NCBI GenBank assembly: GCA_030044325.1
Contig: JASHWA010000056.1
Span: forward strand, 1 to 40,264
Direction of reading: 5' to 3'
DNA length: 40,264 bases
Source: Bryobacteraceae bacterium
GTDB taxonomy: Bacteria; Acidobacteriota; Terriglobia; Bryobacterales; Bryobacteraceae
Below are positions 14,938 through 22,301 of this stretch, piece after piece (position 1 is the stretch's first letter; every line of letters begins with the position of its first letter). Made by a program: the position numbers and the translations under genes. The notes under the pieces were generated by a model. It had not been told where the DNA came from. It worked only from the letters and a program-made list of their open reading frames with translations, and ran no database searches.

Positions 14938-16377
14938 TCACTGCCCCGCCGATTGCGCCGCGCGCGCGGCGGCCTCGTCGAGCAATTTATCCAGATTCTC
15001 CCGCGAATAATACCGCCCCCGCATCACCACCCCCGCGATTTTTTCGGTGTTCCCGATATCCTTCAAAGGGTCCGCGCCGAGCAGCACCACATCCGCGGCC
15101 TTCCCTTTTTCGATCGTCCCGCCCGAGGAAAGCTGCCCGAAATACATCGCCGCGTTGCGCGTCGCCGATTGAAGCGCCTCCATCGGCGTCAATCCCGATT
15201 TCACCAGCAATTTCAGCTCTTCATGCAATCCGAACCCCGGGTACACCGGATTGAAGCCGTTCGCGTCCGTCCCGGCGAGAAATTCGACGCCCGCTCGGTG
15301 CATATCGCCCACCAGCTTCTCATAGCGCGCCAGCAGCGCCTGAATGCGCGCTTCCCATTCGCCGTATTGTTCCGGCGAAAGATCCTTCAGGAAATACGTC
15401 TTGCGCGGGTCCCATTGCTCGCTCCAGCCTTTGAACAGATACTTCCGGCGCGGATCGTTTACGAAATCGGGCTGCCGCGCCCGCGCGAAACCCTCCAGAA
15501 TCGAGAGCGTCGGCGTCTGCCACGTCCCGTTCCTGACGAATGTTTCAAACAGGATCTGCGCCTTGTGTTCATCATAGGATTGGTCGAGCATCTTCGAATC
15601 CGGCCACGCCAGTTCGCGCATCCGCTCCTCCGGCGCCATGTTCCGGTCGAGCATCATCGCCACGCGCTCTTTTCGCAACTCCTCCTCGCGCGTCGAGCAC
15701 GCGAGTAAAATCCCGTTCAGATGCTCTTCGCTCAACTGCCCCGCATCCGACGCTTCGAGCGGGCTCACCGCTTCCGGAACGTGCCCGGCGAACGGCATGC
15801 GGAGCGCGTGCGCTTCCTCCGCGATCGCGAAATACGCCTCGCGCGGAACGCTCGAATAAATCTTTAGGAAATCCACGCCGCTGCGCGCCAGCGCGAGCAC
15901 CGCGTCGCGTCCCTCCTGCGCCGTCGCCACCGCGAACGCCCCCGGCGGCGCCGGACCGCTCCACAGCATCGGCGGACCATCCAGAAAGCCCGGGGCGACG
16001 ATGCGCGGCGCGTCCCGGCGGCTCCGCCATTGCCGGATCACCGGCATCGGAATCCCCGTGAACATTTCGCGCACGCCGGTGATTCCGTTGGCCACCAGCA
16101 GCGGGAAAAAAATTTCGGGCGTTCCCAGGTGAATGTGCATGTCCCACAGTCCCGGGATCAGAAATTCTCCCTTGCCGTCGATCACCACCGCAGTGCGCGG
16201 CACGTGCCGGATCCTTTTCGCGATCTCCGCGATGCGCTCGCCCTCGATCGCGACGCTCATGGGCTTGGTTTCAGGCGCCCCGGTCGCGTCGATCACGCGG
16301 ACGTTCTTGATGACGATGGTCTGCGCGAATCCGCAGGAAGCGGCCAGGAAAACGAGACCGGCCGCGCGTGGATTCAA
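14938..16377 (-). CDS. Secreted amidohydrolase family protein
   Basis: The 479-residue protein belongs to the metal-dependent amidohydrolase superfamily (imidazolonepropionase/prolidase-like branch). A signal peptide (about residues 1-19, ending CGFAQ) predicts export. The metal-binding HxH is in LIPGLWDMHIHLG (His81, His83). Later conserved blocks are FAGHVPEAVSPLEA and EFLAGTDANGFNPVYPGFG, whose Asp is the conserved catalytic residue, followed by LTPMEALQSATRNAAMYFG. The length is typical. The substrate cannot be read from the sequence; related exported enzymes act on amides, dipeptides or cyclic amides. It follows the thioredoxin-like gene by 15 bp and is the last gene of that operon. Confidence 0.88.
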   Translation of the reverse strand: MNPRAAGLVFLAASCGFAQTIVIKNVRVIDATGAPETKPMSVAIEGERIAEIAKRIRHVPRTAVVIDGKGEFLIPGLWDMHIHLGTPEIFFPLLVANGITGVREMFTGIPMPVIRQWRSRRDAPRIVAPGFLDGPPMLWSGPAPPGAFAVATAQEGRDAVLALARSGVDFLKIYSSVPREAYFAIAEEAHALRMPFAGHVPEAVSPLEASDAGQLSEEHLNGILLACSTREEELRKERVAMMLDRNMAPEERMRELAWPDSKMLDQSYDEHKAQILFETFVRNGTWQTPTLSILEGFARARQPDFVNDPRRKYLFKGWSEQWDPRKTYFLKDLSPEQYGEWEARIQALLARYEKLVGDMHRAGVEFLAGTDANGFNPVYPGFGLHEELKLLVKSGLTPMEALQSATRNAAMYFGQLSSGGTIEKGKAADVVLLGADPLKDIGNTEKIAGVVMRGRYYSRENLDKLLDEAAARAAQSAGQ

Positions 16378-16392
16378 TGCCTCTTCGAACCC

Positions 16393-16860
16393 CTACAGAA
16401 GCTTCTCGATCGCGGCCTCGATCGTCGGAATGGGCGTCTCTCCGATGAACGCCTTCATCTTTTTCCCCGCGCGATTGTACAAGAACAGCGCCGGCAGGGC
16501 GCCGCCCCAGTTGGGATCGATGGCGTCGCAGAACTTGTCCTCGTCCGCGGTCTTGCGCCAGTAAGTCGGCCCCGCGACCCCGTATTCGGCCAGCGCCTTG
16601 AGGGCCAGCGGCTGCTTGTCCGCTTCGTCGTTCGAGATCGTGATCAGCGCGAAGCCTCGAGCTTTGAGCTTCGCCGCAAGCTTTTCGAGCGCCGGCATCT
16701 CCGCCCGGCACGGCTTGCAATACGTCGCCCAGAAATTCACCAGCACAACTTTCCCTTTTTGCGAGGCAATCAGCTTGGGATAGCCCGCGTCATCGACGGG
16801 CGTCAGCTTCTGAGCGGCGGCGAGCGTCGCCACCGCGCATAGCGCTAGCGCGAGCCTCAT
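16393..16860 (-). CDS. TlpA-like thiol-disulfide oxidoreductase
   Basis: This 155-residue exported thioredoxin-fold protein has a short signal peptide (MRLALALCAVATLAAAQ) and the active-site motif WATYCKPC in KVVLVNFWATYCKPCRAEMP. The cis-proline loop is GGALPALFLY near residue 120. TlpA/ResA-type proteins reduce periplasmic disulfides, for example in cytochrome maturation. The substrate is unknown here. The open frame reaches 16944, but the signal peptide and the 4-bp ATGA overlap with the preceding gene fix the start at 16860. Confidence 0.88.
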   Translation of the reverse strand: MRLALALCAVATLAAAQKLTPVDDAGYPKLIASQKGKVVLVNFWATYCKPCRAEMPALEKLAAKLKARGFALITISNDEADKQPLALKALAEYGVAGPTYWRKTADEDKFCDAIDPNWGGALPALFLYNRAGKKMKAFIGETPIPTIEAAIEKLL

Positions 16861-17225
16861 TTCTTCTCCTCTTTTTCCTGCTTCTCGACCTTCAGATTGA
16901 TCACCGGCTGCTTGCGCGTGTCGAAAATGCTGAGCGTCTTCCATCCGCTGGTTTTTCCGCTGTAGTCCGCCTTGAGCTGATAATCGTTGTCCAGCTTGAG
17001 ACCCGCAAAATGATACGCGCCGTCTTTTTCGGTGATGAAGCTCCGCACTTGCAGCGTCCGCTCGTCTTTGAGCTTCACCACCGCTCCGTTGATGAAGTTC
17101 CCGTCAGCGTCGCTCACCGTGCCCTGGACGATGCGCTCCGTCTTGGCGAGCTTTTTTTCTTCCTTGGTCTCCTGCGCCCACACCGCCGCCGAAATCAGCG
17201 CCAGCGCGGCCATCCACCGCATCAT
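16857..17225 (-). CDS. Secreted carboxypeptidase-regulatory-like domain protein A
   Basis: This 122-residue protein has a signal peptide (MMRWMAALALISAAVWAQ), then a single beta-sandwich of the carboxypeptidase-regulatory/CnaB type: VQGTVSDADGNFINGAVVKL, RSFITEKDGAYHFAGLKLDN and a final strand VINLKVEK before a Lys/Glu-rich tail. Such domains are usually structural or carbohydrate- or protein-binding. ATG 17225 follows a GAGG ribosome-binding site; the in-frame GTG at 17237 is less likely. It lies 12 bp after a paralogous secreted protein and overlaps the thioredoxin gene by 4 bp. Confidence 0.8.
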   Translation of the reverse strand: MMRWMAALALISAAVWAQETKEEKKLAKTERIVQGTVSDADGNFINGAVVKLKDERTLQVRSFITEKDGAYHFAGLKLDNDYQLKADYSGKTSGWKTLSIFDTRKQPVINLKVEKQEKEEKK

Positions 17226-17237
17226 TCCGCACCTCAC

Positions 17238-17600
17238 TTACTTCGATTCGGGCGAAAGCACCAGGTTCACGTCCACGCGTTCCGAGCCCGGCACGCCGCC
17301 TCCGGTAATCGACGCTTCCTTTTCATCCGGGCGGTATCCCTTCGCCGCCGCCCGCACCACGTACACCGCCTGGACCGCCGGCACGCGAAACTCGAATTCG
17401 CCGCGATAGTTGGTCGTCGCTTCCTGCTTTTTCGACTTCGCCTCGCCGCGCGCCTGCAACGTCACTTTCGCCTCCGGCACGGCGAACCCCGGATCGCGAA
17501 ACACCGTGCCCTCTACGATCGCGTAGGACGAATTCTTTCCGCCCAAAGCCAGCGCGCACGCGCACAGGAAAACCGCCCCGGCGGCTCTACTTCCACTCAT
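17238..17600 (-). CDS. Secreted carboxypeptidase-regulatory-like domain protein B
   Basis: This 120-residue exported protein has a signal peptide (SRAAGAVFLCACALALGG) and a single carboxypeptidase-regulatory-like fold: AIVEGTVFRDPGFAVPEAKV, TTNYRGEFEFRVPA and YVVRAAAKGYRPDEKEASI. It is a divergent relative of the next gene at 16857-17225. ATG 17600 is chosen because the frame upstream only translates the acidic-tail codons of the overlapping LysW-like gene (overlap 17587-17600). The function is unknown; the fold suggests a binding or structural role in the envelope. Confidence 0.78.
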   Translation of the reverse strand: MSGSRAAGAVFLCACALALGGKNSSYAIVEGTVFRDPGFAVPEAKVTLQARGEAKSKKQEATTNYRGEFEFRVPAVQAVYVVRAAAKGYRPDEKEASITGGGVPGSERVDVNLVLSPESK

Positions 17601-17838
17601 CCTCTTCTTCGTCCTCTTCCTCGTCCAGATCGTCGTCATCCTCGTCAAAATCGTCGTCTTCGTCGAAATCCTCGTCGTCGTCATCGTCCTCGTCGTCGGT
17701 TTCCGGCGTCAATTCGAGCGGCGAGACGCTGCTCACGCTGAGATTGGCTCCGCAGTCTTCACAGATCAGCGAATCGCCTTCGTCCAGTTCCTCTTCGTCC
17801 ACATCGATTACGGCATCGCACATTGGACAGTTGACCAT
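17587..17838 (-). CDS. LysW-like zinc-ribbon protein with acidic tail
   Basis: The 83-residue protein starts MVNCPMCDAVIDVDEEELDE and has two CxxC knuckles (CPMC, CEDC) that should bind zinc. The stretch SVSPLELTP matches the LysW/ArgW amino-group carrier family, whose members end in EDWGE and carry lysine/arginine intermediates on the terminal Glu. Here a run of about 35 Asp/Glu residues follows and the end is EDEWK, so the terminal Glu is missing. No LysX/ArgX-type ligase is nearby. It may be a carrier relative with another role or simply an acidic zinc ribbon. ATG 17838 follows GGAGGAA; in-frame starts also exist at 17859 and 17868. Confidence 0.7.
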   Translation of the reverse strand: MVNCPMCDAVIDVDEEELDEGDSLICEDCGANLSVSSVSPLELTPETDDEDDDDDEDFDEDDDFDEDDDDLDEEEDEEEDEWK

Positions 17839-17916
17839 CACTTCCTCCACCAGGCGCATACCTTCCACCGCCTCTCTTCAAATCCTATTTTTACCACGAT
17901 GCTTTGCGAATAGAGA

Positions 17917-18288
17917 TTACGCCGGCAGAGGCTTTCCCGCCGTTGCCGAAAGTGTCCGCTCCAGATCCGCTTCATTCAGCGTAACCAGCGTTTTTTCGAG
18001 GTCCTCGCCCGTTTCGATCATGTATTTCAAATGCTTCGCCGCGAGCGTCAGGCACCACGCGTCGGTGAGCGCGTGGCCCCTCCCTTCGCCCAGCGCGATC
18101 AGCAGTGGATGGGGCAGCGCGATCACGCGCTCCTGTTTCGGCTCGTCGCGCGTCCAGATCACGAATTTCACGTCCACGGTATCGGCGTGCCGGATGGAAA
18201 TACCGGTTTGCAGCCAGCGGAACTCCACTTCCCAGGTCCTGCCGAACGGATCAGGTCCCGCCTCAAAGCGCCGGTAGTTGTCAGCCAT
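17917..18288 (-). CDS. Conserved hypothetical protein
   Basis: This 123-residue soluble protein has no signal peptide or membrane segment and no family I recognise. It starts MADNYRRFEAGPDPFGRTWE and contains a beta-rich first half (VEFRWLQTGISIRHADTVDV, KFVIWTRD), a middle IALPHPLLIALGEGRGHALT and a helical end (AAKHLKYMIETGEDLEKTLV). The regular pattern and codon use support a real gene. It heads the run of minus-strand genes down to 14938, with a 78-bp gap to the LysW-like gene. Confidence 0.7.
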   Translation of the reverse strand: MADNYRRFEAGPDPFGRTWEVEFRWLQTGISIRHADTVDVKFVIWTRDEPKQERVIALPHPLLIALGEGRGHALTDAWCLTLAAKHLKYMIETGEDLEKTLVTLNEADLERTLSATAGKPLPA

Positions 18289-18348
18289 CGAATTTCAGAG
18301 TATCAAAAGCGCGGCGAAAAAAACCCGCGTAAGCTATCCTGAAACGCG

Positions 18349-18957
18349 ATGCGCGACGTCCAGCTTCACTCGATCCCGCTCGATCAGATGGCCGCTCGCC
18401 AGGCCGGACTCGCACGCCTGCTCTCGCCCGACGAGCTCGCCCGCGCCGCGCGCTTCCATTTCCCGCGCGACCGCTCCCGTTTCATCCTGTGCCGCGGCCG
18501 TCTGCGCGAAATCCTCTCCGCGCATCTTAAAAAAAATCCCGCTGAAATCGAATTCACCTACAACGCGCGCGGAAAACCCGAAACCGCCGGCGTGCACTTC
18601 AATCTCTCCCATTCGGGCGGTTTCGCGATCGTCGCCGTCTCGGCAGTGCGCAGGATCGGCGTCGATATCGAGCGTATCGACGCACGTTTCGCTCACGAAA
18701 ATATTCCCGAACGCTTTTTTTCGCCTGGCGAGGTCGTCGCGTTGCGCTCTCTGCCCGATTCCGCGCAGCTCGACGCGTTCTTCAAAATCTGGACGCGCAA
18801 GGAAGCCTACATCAAGGCGTTGGGCGCAGGATTATCGCATCCGCTCGCGAGCTTCGATGCGCTCGCAGGCGTTGAGGGGTGGGAGATCGAATCGCTCGAT
18901 ATCGCGCCCGGCTACGCCGCCGCCGTAGCAGCCGCGCTTATTGAAGCACGATGGTGA
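18349..18957 (+). CDS. 4'-phosphopantetheinyl transferase, Sfp type
   Basis: The enzyme moves the phosphopantetheine arm of coenzyme A onto a conserved serine of acyl or peptidyl carrier proteins. The 202-residue sequence has all core motifs: NLSHSGGFAIVAVS (85-98), the Mg-binding RIGVDIERID (102-111), and FFKIWTRKEAYIKALG (144-159). The length is that of a compact Sfp/Gsp-type enzyme. No polyketide, nonribosomal peptide or carrier protein gene is in the window, so the partner is elsewhere. The last 20 bp overlap, tail to tail, the end of the metalloprotease gene. Confidence 0.93.
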   Translation: MRDVQLHSIPLDQMAARQAGLARLLSPDELARAARFHFPRDRSRFILCRGRLREILSAHLKKNPAEIEFTYNARGKPETAGVHFNLSHSGGFAIVAVSAVRRIGVDIERIDARFAHENIPERFFSPGEVVALRSLPDSAQLDAFFKIWTRKEAYIKALGAGLSHPLASFDALAGVEGWEIESLDIAPGYAAAVAAALIEARW

Positions 18958-21529
18958 ACGCCGCCGAAACGCGCGTCCCCACCTGGATCGTCACGTTCTG
19001 CGGCCCCGAGCCAAGTCCCGCGGGAATCGCGAACTGGAGCACGCTGACGTTCTGTCCCGCGGGCGTCACCGCCAGCGCCGTCACATTGACCCCGCCGATG
19101 TTGATGTCGATCGCCGAAAGCGCCGGCAGATTTCCACTCTGATCCGCCAGACCGTAAATCGTAAGCGAAACCGTCGCGCCGCCGGTCACCGGCGAGTTCT
19201 GGCCGATCGCCACGCCCGACGAGTTCGACGCCGCCGTAATCACCGGAGGCGGAACGTCGATCTGCATCACCACCGGAGGTAAACTCGTTCCCGCCGGCGT
19301 AAACAACCGCACCAGCACGGGACCCGCCTGCGCACCCGCCGGAACCTGCGCCAGAAGCTGGTTGTTCGCCGCCACCGTGTACGTCGTCACCTGGTCCGCG
19401 ATGGTCAGTGTCCAACCCGAAAGATTTTCCGGCAATCCCGAGGCGTTGATCACCGCGATGCCCCCCGCCGGCACGCCGTCGAGCCCGGTCGCCTGGTTCA
19501 GGATGGGCGTAAGCAGCGTCGCCTGTCCCGCGGCCGCCGGCGCGATCTGCAACGCCGCGCTCGCCGTCTCCAGTCCCAGTCCGCTCTCCGCCGTAACCGT
19601 CGCCGCCTGCGCCGCCGCGTTCGGGTTTACCGCCACGTTGGCATACGCCAGACCGGGATTCACCACCCACACGCCGGTCACCACCACATCGCTCGAAGCG
19701 AATCCGGCCACCGTCTCACCCGTAACGAAATCCGTGTTGTATCCGGTGATCTCGACCATCGAATCCGTTCCCGCCGCGATCGACGTCGCGCCCCCCGGAA
19801 GGCTCACTCCGATCGCCGGGAACGCCGGCCCGCCGTAAGTGAATCGCGGCGGAATCGTCCCCGCCGCAAGCGTTTCCCACGATGTCTGGCTATCCGATCC
19901 CAGCGCTTCCACCGACGCCTGATACCCGCTGGTGGCCGGCGGCGCAACCGCCGTGACCGATCCGTCCGGATTGGCCGTCGTCGAGACCGCCGCAATGCTG
20001 TCGAAAACGATCTGCGATCCCGCCAGGTTCGATCCCGTGATCGTCACCGTTGCATTTCCCGAAGGGTCCGTCGTTCCGTTCACGGCCGCGATCGACGGTG
20101 GCGCCGACTGCACCACTCGAAACGCCGACGGCAGCACGTACACGTCGCCGTTGAGGGTCGCCGTGACCGCCGCCGGCGTGGGCGCGTTCACCTGGTTCGG
20201 AGCCAGGCCGATTTCAAGGAACTGTCCGGTGTAGTATAGCGGCGCGATGTTGCCTGTCGCTCCCGTGTACGGATTATAGAAGTACGCCGCTCCTCCGATG
20301 ACGCTGAGAGTCAGCCCCGGCGCAACCGCATTTCCGTTCACCACCACCCCATTCGCCTTGAACACCAGCCATCCGTAGCTCTGAATCGGTGGCGACGCCC
20401 CCACCGCGACATTACCCGCGCCCGGGAATCCATACGTCGTCATAGCCGAAACCGCCGGTCCGTTGGGACGCGGCGGCACGCCGATATTGGCCCCCGGCGC
20501 AGTCACGCCCGCCGTCACCGTCACCTGCTGCGCCTGCGTCCAATCCGTCGTCTCGCCCAAAAATTCCGTCCCGAATGACGTGTTGGCCTGGAACGCGTTC
20601 CCGTTCGGCCCGATCGGCGGAAACAGGTTGTCCGGATACGCTTCGCCTTCGGCGGCCGGCGGCAGCGGCGACGCGTAAACGTAATACTGCCCGACAGGAA
20701 CTCCGTTGATCGTGAACGTCCCGTCCGGATTGGTGATCGCGCTGATCGCCGTCCCGGTGACCGATAGCGCCACCACGCTCGCCATGTTCACGCCCGCCCC
20801 GCCGAGCGTCACCGTTCCGCTGATGCTGCCCGTTCCCGCCGGGTATCCGTTGGCCGGATACAGCAGCGACAACCCCGCGATATCGTCGGCGGCAAGCGGC
20901 GACGCCTTGGTCGAGGCCGAGGTGATCTGCGTCGACATCACGCTTGACGTTTCGGTATGCTGCAATCCCAGCGAATGGCCGAACTCATGCACGATCGTCA
21001 CGAAAAACGCGTCCGAATAGCTCGACTGCTGGTTGAGCGTCAGATCGCTCTGAAGCTGGATCTGGGAATGCACCAGCGGCAGGAACGTCGCGCCGCTGGC
21101 CAGATACGCCTGCGGATTCGCCACCGTGGTCACGAACGTCTGCGCCAACAGGCCCGGCGGAATGTCGTCGCTGAACACCACGTCCACTCCCGCCGACGCT
21201 TCCGGCGTGGTCATCGGCGAAAGCCCGCCGAATTCCAGCTTCACCGCCGACGTGTTCACCGTGTTCCACACATTCGCCGCCGCGCGAATCTCGCTCACGA
21301 TCGCCTGAAAACTGTCGCCCGGCATCAGCGCGCTCGGCCCCGCTTCCGAAATCACGTACGGAGCCATGTTGTTCTGCAACCCGTATGGATCCGCCGGATT
21401 CAAATCGAACCTCACCGGCACGGGAGTGAACGGAGCGTTGCCGCTCGCAAAATAGATCCAGTAATAGTACGCCGACGCCAACGGCGCGAGCCCGGCCACC
21501 GCCACAACCATCGCAAGCCTGCGCAGCAT
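18938..21529 (-). CDS. Secreted metzincin metalloprotease with Ig-like/TIGR03437-type tail
   Basis: This 863-residue exported protein has a signal peptide (MLRRLAMVVAVAGLAPLASA) and a matrixin-like catalytic domain with the zinc motif HEFGHSLGLQH at about residues 181-191 and a Met-turn SSVMS near 196-200. A carboxypeptidase-regulatory-like domain (SISGTVTLGGAGVNMASVVA), IPT/TIG-like repeats, and a C-terminal stretch (ILNQATGLDGVPAGGIAVIN to the end) resembling the Solibacter TIGR03437 domain follow. It probably digests or remodels extracellular protein. An upstream ATG at 21640 would overlap the stop of the preceding gene (TGATG), but the 37 extra residues translate a repeat, so 21529 is used. 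No good ribosome-binding site precedes 21529. Confidence 0.85.
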   Translation of the reverse strand: MLRRLAMVVAVAGLAPLASAYYYWIYFASGNAPFTPVPVRFDLNPADPYGLQNNMAPYVISEAGPSALMPGDSFQAIVSEIRAAANVWNTVNTSAVKLEFGGLSPMTTPEASAGVDVVFSDDIPPGLLAQTFVTTVANPQAYLASGATFLPLVHSQIQLQSDLTLNQQSSYSDAFFVTIVHEFGHSLGLQHTETSSVMSTQITSASTKASPLAADDIAGLSLLYPANGYPAGTGSISGTVTLGGAGVNMASVVALSVTGTAISAITNPDGTFTINGVPVGQYYVYASPLPPAAEGEAYPDNLFPPIGPNGNAFQANTSFGTEFLGETTDWTQAQQVTVTAGVTAPGANIGVPPRPNGPAVSAMTTYGFPGAGNVAVGASPPIQSYGWLVFKANGVVVNGNAVAPGLTLSVIGGAAYFYNPYTGATGNIAPLYYTGQFLEIGLAPNQVNAPTPAAVTATLNGDVYVLPSAFRVVQSAPPSIAAVNGTTDPSGNATVTITGSNLAGSQIVFDSIAAVSTTANPDGSVTAVAPPATSGYQASVEALGSDSQTSWETLAAGTIPPRFTYGGPAFPAIGVSLPGGATSIAAGTDSMVEITGYNTDFVTGETVAGFASSDVVVTGVWVVNPGLAYANVAVNPNAAAQAATVTAESGLGLETASAALQIAPAAAGQATLLTPILNQATGLDGVPAGGIAVINASGLPENLSGWTLTIADQVTTYTVAANNQLLAQVPAGAQAGPVLVRLFTPAGTSLPPVVMQIDVPPPVITAASNSSGVAIGQNSPVTGGATVSLTIYGLADQSGNLPALSAIDINIGGVNVTALAVTPAGQNVSVLQFAIPAGLGSGPQNVTIQVGTRVSAAFTIVLQ

Positions 21530-21539
21530 TCGTGAGACG

Positions 21540-21630
21540 GAAAAAGGGGACAGACTACTCTGTCCCCAGCCCACGATGTCGATTTTCCCGGCGCCTCCCG
21601 GCGCGGACAGAGCGGTCTGTCCCCTCTTTC
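21540..21630. repeat. Inverted GGGGACAGA repeat pair upstream of the metalloprotease
   Basis: GAAAAAGGGGACAGAC (21540-21555) is followed by an inverted near-copy, GTCTGTCCCCTCTTTC (21615-21630), with one mismatch in 16. Additional inner copies (CTGTCCCC at about 21560, GGACAGAG at about 21605) make nested hairpins. The same 16-mer occurs inverted at 14919-14934. It lies between the secreted hypothetical gene and the protease signal peptide. Confidence 0.75.
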
Positions 21631-21639
21631 CTCGTCCCA

Positions 21640-22161
21640 TCAGCCGAGCACCTTCTGGATCTCAGCCTCTAGCGCGGCGAGCGTCATCGTTACCGCCCAG
21701 GACGGAACCGCGGCGCCGTTCTGATTCACCACCAGCCCGCTCGTCGCCGGCCGCACCAGCACCGTATTCCCTGAAGAATCCTGTGTTACGCCGAAAAGTC
21801 CCTGCGACAGCCCGATGATCTGCGTCAGTCCGCTCGGACTGGTCCACAGGAAAATTACGTATTCCTGACCGGTGATCAGCGTGGGAGCTCCCGCCACCAT
21901 CTGCCGGATTCCATTGAGCGTCCCGCCCGGAACCGCAACCGAGCTCAACGCCCCGTTCGGCCCGTTCTTAAGCGTCTCGATGACGCTCAGTTGGTAGACA
22001 GTATATATGTTGCGCCCGTGCAGCATCGCAGCCGACCCGGAAACCTTGACATGCACGATTGCCGTCGACTGCTGGATCATCTGATCCGTCGTGAGCACCT
22101 GGAGCGTGGTCGCCCACAGCCCGCTGGAGCATAAAGCCGCGACAATGAGGCCCGTGCGCAT
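21640..22161 (-). CDS. Secreted hypothetical protein
   Basis: This 173-residue protein has a signal peptide (MRTGLIVAALCSSGLWA) followed by a beta-rich body: TTDQMIQQSTAIVHVKVSGS, YTVYQLSVIETLKNG, LITGQEYVIFLWTSPSG, and a final helix TLAALEAEIQKVLG. The pattern of a short mature domain reporting 'I/VxG(K/S)V..s.....g.i.T.y.l.V.e.lKG' is common among exported proteins encoded beside matrixin-like proteases in Acidobacteriota, but I do not know a function. It lies directly upstream of the metzincin on the same strand and is likely co-transcribed. Confidence 0.75.
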   Translation of the reverse strand: MRTGLIVAALCSSGLWATTLQVLTTDQMIQQSTAIVHVKVSGSAAMLHGRNIYTVYQLSVIETLKNGPNGALSSVAVPGGTLNGIRQMVAGAPTLITGQEYVIFLWTSPSGLTQIIGLSQGLFGVTQDSSGNTVLVRPATSGLVVNQNGAAVPSWAVTMTLAALEAEIQKVLG

Positions 22162-22301
22162 GGAACGTTGTATACGGAAGCAAGTTACATTCCAGCCGTA
22201 AGTGTTTGATGTGACGTTACTTTGAAAAGAAAAACGCGCGCATTTTGTGGAGCTTCGACACGCGATTGAGACATCCCGTCACACCCGGGGAACTGCAGTC
22301 C

